Both the position numbers and the translations under genes were made by a program. The notes beneath the pieces were generated by a model. That model was not told where the DNA came from. It did not search any database and saw nothing but the letters and a program-made list of their open reading frames with translations. Positions 5,689-12,652 of a stretch of 14,566 bases of DNA are shown one piece after another (the first letter of the stretch is position 1; each line of letters starts with the position of its first letter). Source of the DNA: CAMPJU01 sp046566095 (GTDB lineage: Bacteria; Pseudomonadota; Gammaproteobacteria; Xanthomonadales; Xanthomonadaceae); the NCBI GenBank assembly GCA_046566095.1, contig JBKHXI010000043.1, positions 1-14,566 on the forward strand, in the 5' to 3' direction.

Positions 5689-7737
5689 ATGTCCCATACC
5701 ACCCAGCAGATCCGGAACGTGGCCCTGGCAGGCCACCCGGGCGCCGGCAAAACCACCCTGTTCGAAGCCCTGCTGCATGCCGGCGGCGCCATTCCCACGG
5801 CAGGCACCATCGAACGCGGCAACACCGTCTCCGACCACGACCCGATGGAGAAACAGCGCGGCCACTCGCTGGACGCCGCCATCGCCTCGATCGACCACCG
5901 CGGCATCCACCTCAACCTGATCGATACCCCCGGCTACCCGGATTTCCGCGGCCCGGCGCTGTCCGCCCTGGCCGCGGTGGAGACCGTGCTGGTGGTGGTC
6001 GATGCCGACACCGGCGTCGAATACGGCACCCGGCGGATGATGGAACACGCCCGCGCGCGGCGGCTGTGCCGGGCTGTTGCCATAAACCGGATCGACCAGG
6101 ACGGCGCCGACCCGGCGCGGGTGCTGGCCGAGCTGCGCGAGGCCTTCGGCCCCGAGTGCCTGCCGCTGAACCTGCCGGCCGACGGCGGCAGGCGCGTGGT
6201 CGACTGCTTCGGCAACGCGGAGGGCGACAGCGACCTCGGGCCGGTCGCGGACTGGCACCAGAAGATCATCGACCAGGTGGTCGAGGTCAACGAGACGGTG
6301 ATGGAGCATTACCTGGACCTGGGCGAGGACGGCCTGTCCGGGCAGGAACTGCACGACGCCTTCGAGCAGTGCCTGCGCGAGGGCCACCTGGTGCCGGTGC
6401 TGTTCTGTTCGGCGCGCAGCGGCGTGGGCGTCAGGGAACTGCTCGAAGTCGCCGAACGGCTGTTCCCGCACCCGGGCGAAGCCAACCCGCCGCAGTTCCG
6501 CAAGGGTTCCGGCGCCGAGGCGCAGCCGCTGGAGCCGGCCCCCGACCCGGACGCGCACGTCATCGCCGACGTGTTCCGGATCGTCAACGACCCCTTCGTC
6601 GGCAAGCTCGGCGTGTTCCGCGTCTACCAGGGCACGGTCCGGCGCGACAGCCAGCTGTTCGTCGACGACGGCAAGAAGCCGTTCAAGGTCGGCCACCTGT
6701 TCAAGCTCAAGGGCAAGGAGCACGTGGAAATCGAGCGCGCGGTGCCCGGCGACATCGCCGCGGTCGCCAAGGTCGACGACCTGCACTTCGACGCGGTGCT
6801 GCACGACAGCCACGACGAGGACCACATCCACCTGGCGCCGCTGGACTTCCCCCGGCCGATGTTCGGCCTGGCGGTCGAGGCCGCCAGCAAGGGCCAGGAG
6901 CAGAAGCTGGCCACCGCCCTGCACCGGCTGGCCGAGGAGGACCCGTGCTTCCTGGTCGAGCACGAGGCCGAGACCAACGAGACCGTGGTCCGCGGCCTGT
7001 CGGACCTGCACCTGCGGGTGATGCTCGACCGGCTGCGCGAGCGCTACGGCGTGGAGGTGAAGTCGCGCCCGCCGCGCATCCCCTACCGCGAGACCATCGG
7101 CGCGCGCGCCGAGGGCCACCACCGCCACAAGAAGCAGACCGGCGGCGCCGGCCAGTTCGGCGAGGTGTTCCTGCGGGTCGAGCCGCTGCCGCGCGGCGCC
7201 GGCTTCGAATTCGTGGACGAGGTCAAGGGCGGCACCATCCCCGGCCAGTTCCTGCCGGCGGTCGAGAAGGGCGTGCGCCAGGCGATGGCCGCCGGCGCGG
7301 TCGCCGGCTACCCGATGCAGGACATCCGGGTGGTGGTCTACGACGGCAAGTACCACAGCGTCGACAGCAAGGAGGTGGCGTTCGTGGCCGCCGGCAAGAA
7401 GGCCTTCCTGGACGCGGTCGGCAAGGCCCGGCCGCAGGTGCTCGAGCCGATCGTCGACCTGGAGGTGGCCGCGCCGGAGCAGCACATGGGCGACATCAGC
7501 GGCGGGCTCGCCGCCAAGCGCGCCCGGATCAGCGGGACCGACGCGGTGCGCGGCAGCGAGATCGTGATCCGCGCGCAGGTGCCGCTGTCGGAGCTGGAGG
7601 GCTACGCGGCCGAGCTCAAGTCGGTGACCGCCGGCCGCGGCCGCTATTCCCTGGACTTCAGCCACTACGAACCGGTCCCGCCACAGGTCCAGAGCCGCCT
7701 GGCCGATTCGTTCAAGCCGCGGGCCGAGGAGGACTGA
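5689..7737 (+). CDS. EF-G-2-like translational GTPase homologue
   Basis: The 682-residue protein has the EF-G domain order: a G domain with P-loop GHPGAGKT (15-22), DTPGY (79-83), NRID (133-136) and a CSAR segment; domain II at about 275-360; domain III at about 370-450; domain IV with KKQTGGAGQFGEV near 480; and domain V ending with FSHYEPVPP. It differs from canonical EF-G: the switch-II histidine of DTPGH is tyrosine (Y83), NKxD is NRID, and the effector RGITI is RGHSL. These traits recall the EF-G-2 paralogues such as that of Thermus, rather than the housekeeping fusA of the str operon; no str genes are adjacent. Whether it acts in elongation, recycling or another step is unknown. The ATG at 5689 follows GGGAG at about 10 nt. 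The DUF2784 gene starts 9 nt downstream. Confidence 0.85.
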   Translation: MSHTTQQIRNVALAGHPGAGKTTLFEALLHAGGAIPTAGTIERGNTVSDHDPMEKQRGHSLDAAIASIDHRGIHLNLIDTPGYPDFRGPALSALAAVETVLVVVDADTGVEYGTRRMMEHARARRLCRAVAINRIDQDGADPARVLAELREAFGPECLPLNLPADGGRRVVDCFGNAEGDSDLGPVADWHQKIIDQVVEVNETVMEHYLDLGEDGLSGQELHDAFEQCLREGHLVPVLFCSARSGVGVRELLEVAERLFPHPGEANPPQFRKGSGAEAQPLEPAPDPDAHVIADVFRIVNDPFVGKLGVFRVYQGTVRRDSQLFVDDGKKPFKVGHLFKLKGKEHVEIERAVPGDIAAVAKVDDLHFDAVLHDSHDEDHIHLAPLDFPRPMFGLAVEAASKGQEQKLATALHRLAEEDPCFLVEHEAETNETVVRGLSDLHLRVMLDRLRERYGVEVKSRPPRIPYRETIGARAEGHHRHKKQTGGAGQFGEVFLRVEPLPRGAGFEFVDEVKGGTIPGQFLPAVEKGVRQAMAAGAVAGYPMQDIRVVVYDGKYHSVDSKEVAFVAAGKKAFLDAVGKARPQVLEPIVDLEVAAPEQHMGDISGGLAAKRARISGTDAVRGSEIVIRAQVPLSELEGYAAELKSVTAGRGRYSLDFSHYEPVPPQVQSRLADSFKPRAEED

Positions 7738-7746
7738 GGCCGGCCG

Positions 7747-8217
7747 GTGGACGCGGTTCCCGCCATGGCCGCGTCCTGGCTGGCCGACGCGATCCTGGCC
7801 GCGCACCTGGGCGTGGTCGGCTTCGTGGTCCTGGGCGAGGCGCTGTTCCTGCTCGGCGGCTGGCGCGGCTGGGACTGGGTGCGCAACCGGCCGCTGCGGC
7901 TGTCGCACCTGGCCCTGATGCTGTACATCGCCCTGCAGGCCTGGCTCGGGCAGCTGTGCCCGCTCACCGTCTGGGAACAGGACCTGCGCCGCCTGGCCGG
8001 CCAGGAGACCTACCGGGTCTCCTTCATCGAGCACTGGCTTTCGCGGCTGCTGTACTTCGACGCGCCGTGGTGGGCGTTCGTCGCCGCCTACACCGGATTC
8101 GCGGCGCTGGTGGCGGCCACCTGGTGGTGGGTTCCGCCCCGCCGGCGCGGAAACGCGGTCCGGGCTCCGGACCGGACAGTCGCCCCGCGACTTCCCGACG
8201 CCGGCAAAAAACCCTGA
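7747..8217 (+). CDS. DUF2784 family membrane protein
   Basis: The 156-residue product has three hydrophobic segments: about 14-37 (AILAAHLGVVGFVVLGEALF), about 56-76, and about 111-135 (WWAFVAAYTGFAALVAATWWW). The motif LCPLTVWEQDLR and the phrase FIEHWLSRLLYF are characteristic of DUF2784 inner-membrane proteins, whose function is unknown. I chose the GTG at 7747 because GAGG at 7736-7739 is well placed. The alternative ATG at 7765, which lacks a Shine-Dalgarno, would remove six residues. The tail (about 137-156) is basic and proline-rich and probably cytoplasmic or unstructured. The gene starts 9 nt after the EF-G-like stop, so the two are probably co-transcribed. Confidence 0.85.
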   Translation: MDAVPAMAASWLADAILAAHLGVVGFVVLGEALFLLGGWRGWDWVRNRPLRLSHLALMLYIALQAWLGQLCPLTVWEQDLRRLAGQETYRVSFIEHWLSRLLYFDAPWWAFVAAYTGFAALVAATWWWVPPRRRGNAVRAPDRTVAPRLPDAGKKP

Positions 8218-8219
8218 AA

Positions 8220-8240
8220 AAAGCCGCCGAAGGGCTTTCT
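8220..8240 (+). terminator. Weak terminator after the DUF2784 gene
   Basis: AAAGCC/GGCTTT (8220-8225 with 8233-8238) form a 6-bp stem with a 7-nt loop just after the stop at 8217. The T-rich right arm runs into CT. The short stem makes efficiency doubtful. Confidence 0.4.
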
Positions 8241-8258
8241 GTGCGCGCGCGATTGCCC

Positions 8259-8264
8259 TACATT
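8259..8264 (+). promoter_or_regulatory. Possible -10 element for the HU-like gene
   Basis: TACATT lies about 55 nt before the ATG at 8320, after the weak terminator of the upstream gene. The -35 region is poor, so this is tentative. Confidence 0.3.
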
Positions 8265-8319
8265 CGACCCTGCCGGCGCGACCGGTCCAGACAACCAACG
8301 ACGAGGAACGCGAGAACCC

Positions 8320-8718
8320 ATGGCAAAGAAGAAGGCCCCAACCAAGAATGCCGCTGCGAAGAAGGCCGCCCCGAAGAAGGCCGCCGGCAAGCCCGCGGCG
8401 ATCAAGCCGATCAAGGAACCGCTGGGCAAGTCCGGCCTGGTGTCCCACCTGTCCGAGACCTCGGGCGTCGCCAGCCGCGACGTGCGCGCGGTGCTGGGCG
8501 CGCTGGAGTCGGCCATGGCCGGTTCGGTCAGCAAGAAGGGCGCCGGCCAGTTCGTGCTGCCGGGCCTGCTGAAGATCACCGCCGTCAACGTGCCGGCCAA
8601 GCCCAAGCGCAAGGGCATCAACCCGTTCACCAAGGAAGAGCAGTGGTTCGCGGCCAAGCCGGCCTCGGTCAAGCTCAAGGTGCGTCCGCTCAAGAAGCTC
8701 AAGGACGCCGCGGCCTGA
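8320..8718 (+). CDS. HU-like DNA-binding protein with lysine/alanine-rich tail
   Basis: The 132-residue product has two parts. Residues 1-34 are a disordered, strongly basic tail of Lys, Ala and Pro repeats (MAKKKAPTKNAAAKKAAPKK), like the histone H1/AlgP-type tails. Residues 35-127 form an HU/IHF-family domain: helical SGLVSHLSETSGVASRDVRAV, the GAGQFVLPGLLKI strand segment, and GINPFT (99-104), where the proline (P102) is in the position of the HU arm-tip proline that kinks DNA. The C-terminus is again lysine-rich (VRPLKKLKDAAA). It probably acts in nucleoid organisation; extended HU variants are common in Xanthomonadaceae. The ATG at 8320 follows GAGGAACGCGAG. It is monocistronic: separated from its neighbour by a weak terminator and followed by a strong one. 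It is not one of the standard 90-residue HU proteins. Confidence 0.9.
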   Translation: MAKKKAPTKNAAAKKAAPKKAAGKPAAIKPIKEPLGKSGLVSHLSETSGVASRDVRAVLGALESAMAGSVSKKGAGQFVLPGLLKITAVNVPAKPKRKGINPFTKEEQWFAAKPASVKLKVRPLKKLKDAAA

Positions 8719-8754
8719 TCCGCCGTCCCCCGCAGCGCATGCGCGCTGCCACAG

Positions 8755-8786
8755 GGCCGGACTGCCGAAGGGCGTCCGGCCTTTTT
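8755..8786 (+). terminator. Strong intrinsic terminator of the HU-like gene
   Basis: GGCCGGAC/GTCCGGCC (8755-8762 with 8774-8781) form a perfect 8-bp stem with an 11-nt loop, followed immediately by TTTTT (8782-8786). It begins 36 bp after the stop at 8718. Confidence 0.9.
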
Positions 8787-8916
8787 CGTCGGCGCGGCGG
8801 ACCGCTTGCCAGTGGCGGCCCGCTTGCTCCCGGAGGCTGGGCTCATTGCGGCTTAGGCCCGGCGGCGTCCTGCCGGCTCCCGCGAGCTGCGGACTGGTGG
8901 CCGGTGTTCGCGACAA

Positions 8917-8962
8917 GCGCGCCAGGGATGGCGCGCGGCCGAGTCAGGGCACGATGCCCTGA
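8917..8962. repeat. Tandem pair of perfect hairpins, REP-like
   Basis: GCGCGCCA/TGGCGCGC (8917-8924 with 8929-8936, 4-nt loop) is followed 7 nt later by TCAGGGCA/TGCCCTGA (8944-8951 with 8955-8962, 3-nt loop). Two adjacent perfect 8-bp hairpins look like a REP doublet. Confidence 0.6.
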
Positions 8963-9074
8963 CCGAGGGAAGAGCGAATTCCGGCCAGCAGGCCGCAGCG
9001 ACCCTCCGCAAGCCCGCGGCTCTTGCCGGGGCAGAACCTGCAGCGTGGACGCAAGCCGCGCCACTGCCGCGCGT

Positions 9075-9136
9075 CAGGGCGAACGCTCCACGCCCTGCGC
9101 CGGGCCGGACTCCCGCATGCGGGAGCCCTGACTCGG
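9075..9136. repeat. Further palindromes beside the AhpD-like gene end
   Basis: CAGGGCG/CGCCCTG (9075-9081 with 9091-9097) and the perfect 16-bp palindrome CTCCCGCATGCGGGAG (9110-9125) lie 16-66 bp after the minus-strand stop at 9141. GCCCTGACTCGG (9125-9136) is the exact inverse of 8939-8950. They may help end the leftward transcript, though no T tract is seen. Confidence 0.55.
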
Positions 9137-9140
9137 TACT

Positions 9141-9728
9141 TCAGACGTGCTTGCCGCGCTCCCAGCCGCTGGCGGAGAGCCACTGCTCGGCCGAGGCCTG
9201 CGCGCCTTCCTCCAGCGTGGTGGCCATGCTGTCGTTCCAGCGGTTGAGGTAGCCGAACAGCGCCACCACGCCCAGCAGCTCCACGATCTCGCCCTCGTCC
9301 CAGTGCGCGCGCAGGCGCGCGCGGATCTGCTCGTCGACCGCGTTGGGCACGCTGGCCGCCACCGCGAAATCCAGCGCCGCTCGTTCGGCCTCCGAGAAGG
9401 CCGGATGCGTGCGGTACTCCCAGATGTGGCGCAGCTGCGCATCGCCGGCGCCGTAACGCTCCGCGGCGCGGATGGTATGCGCCTGGCAGTACCGGCAACC
9501 CGCGGCGTGGCTGGCCACGTAGCCGACCAGCCGCTTGAGCGCGCTGGTCACGCGACCGTGGTTCTCCATCACCGCCATGTTGAGCGCGATGAAGGCCTTG
9601 GCGATCGCCGGCCGGCGCATCATGGTCAGCACGCTGTTCGGGCAGAAGCCCAGGGTCTCGTTGAAGAATTCCGCAAGGCGCGCGACTTCGGGATCGGCGT
9701 CGGCGGGCAGCGGCGGTACCAGGGGCAT
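9141..9728 (-). CDS. AhpD/carboxymuconolactone decarboxylase-like protein
   Basis: The 195-residue product starts MPLVPPLPADADPEVARLAE and carries GCRYCQAHT, with a CxxC pair (C78, C81) and a following histidine (H84), the redox centre of AhpD-like and peroxidase-related CMD proteins. Surrounding helices (MAVMENHGRVTSALKRLVGY and the ELLGVVALFGYLNRWND region) fit the all-helical CMD fold. Members of this group act as alkylhydroperoxidases or as decarboxylases; the CxxC suggests thiol peroxide chemistry, but substrate and reductant are unknown. The ATG at 9728 is preceded by GAGGTGAT at ideal spacing, a clear start. The gene is divergent from the M23 peptidase gene and convergent with the HU-like gene. 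No ahpC lies nearby. Confidence 0.88.
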   Translation of the reverse strand: MPLVPPLPADADPEVARLAEFFNETLGFCPNSVLTMMRRPAIAKAFIALNMAVMENHGRVTSALKRLVGYVASHAAGCRYCQAHTIRAAERYGAGDAQLRHIWEYRTHPAFSEAERAALDFAVAASVPNAVDEQIRARLRAHWDEGEIVELLGVVALFGYLNRWNDSMATTLEEGAQASAEQWLSASGWERGKHV

Positions 9729-9817
9729 CGGGATCACCTCGTGCGGGATTGCGGCGCAGCCAGACGGGCGCGGCATACGAAGCGGACCAATGGGGCCGCC
9801 CTCGCCCGCGCTGACCG

Positions 9818-9832
9818 AGCGGGAATCCCGCT
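9818..9832. repeat. Small perfect hairpin in the divergent spacer
   Basis: AGCGGGA-A-TCCCGCT is a 7-bp inverted repeat with a 1-nt centre, between the AhpD-like gene and the M23 peptidase gene. It could be an operator or part of a dispersed repeat; nothing here distinguishes the two. Confidence 0.35.
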
Positions 9833-9914
9833 TGCACGCAGGTTCTCCGCTGCGCGCAGGATGACCGACCCGCCCGTGAAACGCACCCCCGCGGCGGCAG
9901 GCTAGGCTGGCCCG

Positions 9915-10565
9915 ATGCCGACGCAGCCGGACGCAACCTCGAACGGAACGCCGTCGCCGCCCGGCCCGGGCCGCAAGCGCCGCGACTACGCCGCGGCCGC
10001 CCGCAGGCTGGTCGCCGCCACGGTGCTGCTCGCAGCGCTGGCGGCCGCCGGCGGATGGGCCTGGCGGCAGCCGTTCATGGCCTATCCGCGCACCCTGTTC
10101 GAACTGTCGCGGATGCCGCCGCCGGAGGCCCTGCCGATGCCGGTCGACGGCGTGCGCGCCGGCGACGTGGCCGACACCTGGGGCGCCCCGCGCGGCGCCG
10201 ACCGCCGCCACGAGGGCGTGGACATCTTCGCCGCACGCGGCACGACCGTGCGCAGCACCACCCGCGGCGTGGTGCTGCGGGTCGCGGACCGGGGCCTGGG
10301 CGGCCGCCAGGTCTGGGTGCTGGGCCCGGGCCGGCAACGGCACTACTACGCCCACCTCGACGACTGGGCGCCCGGGCTCGGAGCCGGCGCCGTGGTCTGG
10401 CCGGGTACCGCGCTGGGCACGGTCGGCGACAGCGGCAACGCCCGCGGGACCGCGCCCCATCTGCACTACGGGATCTACGGCGGCGACGGCGCCCTCGACC
10501 CGCTGCCGCTGCTGCGCGCGCACGCGGCCCGGCCGCCGGAACCGGCACCCGCCGATCCGCGCTGA
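9915..10565 (+). CDS. Membrane-anchored M23-family metallopeptidase
   Basis: The 216-residue protein has a basic N-terminus (RKRR at about 20-23), one membrane segment at about 31-48 and a periplasmic LytM-type domain at about 70-195. The metal-binding pattern is intact: H99 and D103 in HEGVD, and H184 in PHLHYG, with H182 and H147 (YYAHLD) in the positions of the catalytic histidines. M23 enzymes cut peptide cross-links in peptidoglycan, and all catalytic residues being present argues for an active hydrolase rather than an EnvC/NlpD-type activator. The C-terminus is a short Pro/Ala-rich tail. The ATG at 9915 lacks a Shine-Dalgarno; a TAGGCT motif 6 nt before it hints at a leaderless message. 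It is the first gene of a likely three-gene envelope operon. Confidence 0.9.
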   Translation: MPTQPDATSNGTPSPPGPGRKRRDYAAAARRLVAATVLLAALAAAGGWAWRQPFMAYPRTLFELSRMPPPEALPMPVDGVRAGDVADTWGAPRGADRRHEGVDIFAARGTTVRSTTRGVVLRVADRGLGGRQVWVLGPGRQRHYYAHLDDWAPGLGAGAVVWPGTALGTVGDSGNARGTAPHLHYGIYGGDGALDPLPLLRAHAARPPEPAPADPR

Positions 10566-10622
10566 CCGGCCGTTCACGATCGCCGGGCCATGGTGCCCGC
10601 ATCCCGAACGCCGACGCCTGCC

Positions 10623-11225
10623 ATGTCCCACCCGACCGGACCCCTCCCCGCCCCTGCCGGCCCGCGGCCGCGCCGCTGGCGGCCCCTGCTCGCCGTGCTC
10701 GCCGCGAGCGGACTGCTGGCCGCCTGCGCCACCCTGCAGACCGTGGTCGGCCTGCTCAACAACCAGCTGATCCTGGGCCCCTCGCAGCTGCAGGCGCAGC
10801 TCGACCGGCGCTTCCCGCGCGCCTACGAGCAGGGCATGGCCACCCTCACCCTGCTCAACCCGCGGCTGAGCATCCCGCACGGCGACAACCGGCTGCGGCT
10901 GGACATGGACATCGGCTTCCGCGGCCTGGGCAGCGACGGCAGCCGGCCGGTCGGCCGCTTCGCGGTGGCCAGCGGGATCCGCTTCGACGCCCGCACCCGC
11001 GGCCTGCACCTGGCCGATCCGAGCCTGGAGGCGATCGAGATCCCGCGCCTGGGCGGCGCGCTCAACGCCACCGGCCGCGACCTGGTCAACCGCTGGCTGC
11101 GCGACTACGCGCGCGACGAGCCGGTCTACACCCTCGACGACGTCTACGCACGGCTGCGTCCGGGCCAGACCGTGACCGCGACGCGGATCGCGAACGGCCA
11201 GGTGGTGGTGGACTTCAGTGACTAG
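10623..11225 (+). CDS. DUF1439 family lipoprotein
   Basis: From the ATG at 10623 the product is 200 residues. It has a lipoprotein signal: a basic region (PRPRRWR), a hydrophobic core and the lipobox LLAAC, with lipidated C35. The mature part (LNNQLILGPSQLQAQLDRRF, then AYEQGMATLTLLNPRLSIP) matches the DUF1439 family, envelope lipoproteins resembling E. coli YceB, of unknown function and with a lipid-binding-like fold. An ATG at 10590 would add 11 residues to the n-region. Neither start has a clear ribosome binding site, and the later one gives a more usual signal peptide. It lies 57 nt after the M23 gene and overlaps the next gene's GTG, so an operon is likely. Confidence 0.83.
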   Translation: MSHPTGPLPAPAGPRPRRWRPLLAVLAASGLLAACATLQTVVGLLNNQLILGPSQLQAQLDRRFPRAYEQGMATLTLLNPRLSIPHGDNRLRLDMDIGFRGLGSDGSRPVGRFAVASGIRFDARTRGLHLADPSLEAIEIPRLGGALNATGRDLVNRWLRDYARDEPVYTLDDVYARLRPGQTVTATRIANGQVVVDFSD

Positions 11226-11982
11226 CCGCAGCCGCCTCCCGGCGCGCGGCCGGCGCCGGCCAGGCATGCGCCTGGCCGCGCAGCTGTGCGCGCTCGGGCT
11301 GCTCGCCGCCTGCGGCGGGCGCGAGGACGACCGCTCCGATGGCGGGCGCGCCGCGGGCGCCGCCGCCGAGGGCCTGCCGACGCCGGCCGGTGCGCGCGGA
11401 TCGGTGACCGGCATGCCGACCGGTCCCGGCCCGGGCATCGTGCCCCTGCCCGGCGACCTCGCGGCCGGCGTCGCGGCTCCCGGCGACGACGGCAGCCGTC
11501 CGCTGACGGCCGAGGAACTGCAGGCGGCCGGGATCGCGTCCATCGAACCGGGCTCCCTCGAACCCGACCCGGCGGCCGACATCGTCCCGCCGCCGCCCCC
11601 GCCACCGCCTCCGGCCCCCGGCTCGGCCCCGGCCGACCCGGCCGCTGCGGTGGGCGTGGTCCGCGACTACTACGCCGCGCTCAATGCCCGCAGCTACGAG
11701 CGCGCGCATGCGCTGTGGGCCGAAGGCGGGCGCGCCAGCGGGCAGTCGCCGGCGCAGTTCGCCGGCGGCTTCTCCCAGGCAGGCACGATGTCGGTCGGGA
11801 TCGGCGCGCCGGGCGCGGTCGACCGCGTCGGCGGCATGGCCTACGTCGAGGTCCCGGTCGAGGTCACCACCACCTACCAGGACGGCAGCCAGCGCCACTT
11901 CCGCGGCATCTACACCCTGCGCGGGGACGGCGGCAGCTGGCGCATCGCTTCGGCCGACATCCGCGAGGTGGTCGCGGACTGA
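11218..11982 (+). CDS. Lipoprotein with proline linker and NTF2-like domain
   Basis: The product is up to 254 residues. A basic n-region and hydrophobic core lead to the lipobox LLAAC (C32 from the GTG at 11218; C16 from the ATG at 11266). A low-complexity Gly/Ala/Pro region follows, including a run of prolines (about residues 122-131), then a folded C-terminal domain from about 140 (VVRDYYAALNARSYERAHAL to IYTLRGDGGSWRIASADIRE). That pattern fits the NTF2-like/DUF4878 type, a cone-shaped fold often used for binding. The GTG overlaps the previous gene's stop by 8 nt, suggesting coupling; the ATG lacks a Shine-Dalgarno. Outer-membrane anchoring with the domain held off the membrane by the linker is inferred. 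I cannot name a specific function. Confidence 0.78.
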   Translation: MTSRSRLPARGRRRPGMRLAAQLCALGLLAACGGREDDRSDGGRAAGAAAEGLPTPAGARGSVTGMPTGPGPGIVPLPGDLAAGVAAPGDDGSRPLTAEELQAAGIASIEPGSLEPDPAADIVPPPPPPPPPAPGSAPADPAAAVGVVRDYYAALNARSYERAHALWAEGGRASGQSPAQFAGGFSQAGTMSVGIGAPGAVDRVGGMAYVEVPVEVTTTYQDGSQRHFRGIYTLRGDGGSWRIASADIREVVAD

Positions 11983-12005
11983 GGCCGGCGCCGCCGGCGG
12001 CCTCA
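11980..12005. terminator. Bidirectional palindrome spanning two convergent stop codons
   Basis: TGAGGCCG (11980-11987) and CGGCCTCA (11998-12005) are exact reverse complements. They contain, respectively, the TGA stop of the plus-strand lipoprotein and that of the minus-strand SET gene. The hairpin has 8 bp at its base, a G-G mismatch and two more inner pairs. No T tract follows on either strand, so a terminator role is inferred from position. Confidence 0.45.
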
Positions 12006-12479
12006 GCCCCGGCCGCGCTTGGGCTGCAGCATGGTCCCGGTGCAGTTGCGCGCGCCGCAGCGGCAGGCCCAGATCTTCTTCAGCCGCGCGGTGTGCGGTT
12101 CGTCCAGGGTGATGCCGTAGTTGTAGGTCAGTTCCTCGCCCGGACGGATCGCGCGGATCGCCTCGATGAAGACCCGGTCGCGGCGGCGGTCGCCGCCCTC
12201 GTGCTCGTCCAGCACCGCCTCGCAGTTCGGATCGCAGCTGTGGTTGATCCAGCGCGCGCTGTTGCCCTCGAAGTTGGCGTCGATCACGTACTCGTCGTTG
12301 AGCGTGAACAGGAAGGTGTGGCCGCTCTCGACGTCGCCGCTGTCGCTGGCGTCGACTTCCTCGTGGGTGCGGCGCCGGCCCTTGTACTCGACCACCCGCT
12401 CGCCCTTGCGGATCGGGGCCAGGGCGAACACCCCGTTGCCGTGGATGGCGGAGCGGCGGGCGGCGATCTTGCGGGGCAT
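12003..12479 (-). CDS. SET-domain protein-lysine methyltransferase
   Basis: The 158-residue protein is a compact SET domain with post-SET motif. SET proteins transfer methyl groups from S-adenosylmethionine to lysine side chains. Visible hallmarks are HGNGVF (13-18) for cofactor binding, RWINHSCDPNC (76-86), GEELTYNYG (114-122) with the catalytic-type tyrosine, and CRCGARNC (139-146), which with C82 would form the zinc-binding post-SET cluster. The fold is best known from eukaryotic histone methyltransferases, but such small stand-alone forms occur in many bacteria, including xanthomonads. The substrate is unknown. I chose the ATG at 12479 because the motif starts ten residues later and the upstream frame is Ala/Arg-rich shadow; only a weak GGA precedes it. 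It is divergent from the Rrf2 gene and convergent with the lipoprotein gene. Confidence 0.92.
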   Translation of the reverse strand: MPRKIAARRSAIHGNGVFALAPIRKGERVVEYKGRRRTHEEVDASDSGDVESGHTFLFTLNDEYVIDANFEGNSARWINHSCDPNCEAVLDEHEGGDRRRDRVFIEAIRAIRPGEELTYNYGITLDEPHTARLKKIWACRCGARNCTGTMLQPKRGRG

Positions 12480-12622
12480 GGGCGGTTCCGTGACGGTAAA
12501 CCGCCGATTGTCGCCCGAGGCCGGCGTCGGAGCCAGTGCGCTGCCGGCAGCGGCGCGTGCCGCCGCCGCGCCGGTCGCCGCCGCGCGCGGCCGTGCGGCC
12601 CGGGAAGTCAAGACGCGCATGC

Positions 12623-12652
12623 CTGGCAATCGCCGCCGTCGAATCGTACAAT
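12623..12652 (+). promoter_or_regulatory. Probable promoter of the suf operon
   Basis: A -10 box TACAAT (12647-12652) and a -35 box CTGGCA (12623-12628), separated by 18 bp, lie upstream of the Rrf2 start at 12680. The AT-rich -10 stands out in a GC-rich spacer. Confidence 0.6.

Larger units (their letters stand above)
8787..9140. other. Intergenic region with clustered palindromes, no gene seen
   Basis: This 354-bp stretch between the HU-like terminator and the convergent AhpD-like gene shows no open frame with domain support or a ribosome binding site. It is rich in small perfect palindromes, listed separately. Convergent transcription means no promoter is expected here. Confidence 0.6.

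Noticed and set aside
5443..8916. Minus-strand open frame of over 1100 codons opposite the EF-G-like gene, and a plus-strand one at 6066-9131.
   Set aside because: Both cross several real genes and terminators and show no recognisable motif; they reflect scarcity of stops at high GC.
5369..9136. The repeats as a CRISPR array.
   Set aside because: They are inverted, not regularly spaced direct repeats with spacers, and no cas gene is near.
8719..9140. Possible small genes in the convergent spacer.
   Set aside because: Short open frames lack ribosome binding sites and conserved features and run through the palindromes.
9729..11582. Long minus-strand frame extending the AhpD-like gene upstream across the envelope operon.
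   Set aside because: The ATG at 9728 has an ideal GAGGTGAT ribosome binding site, and the upstream part is low-complexity antisense of real genes.
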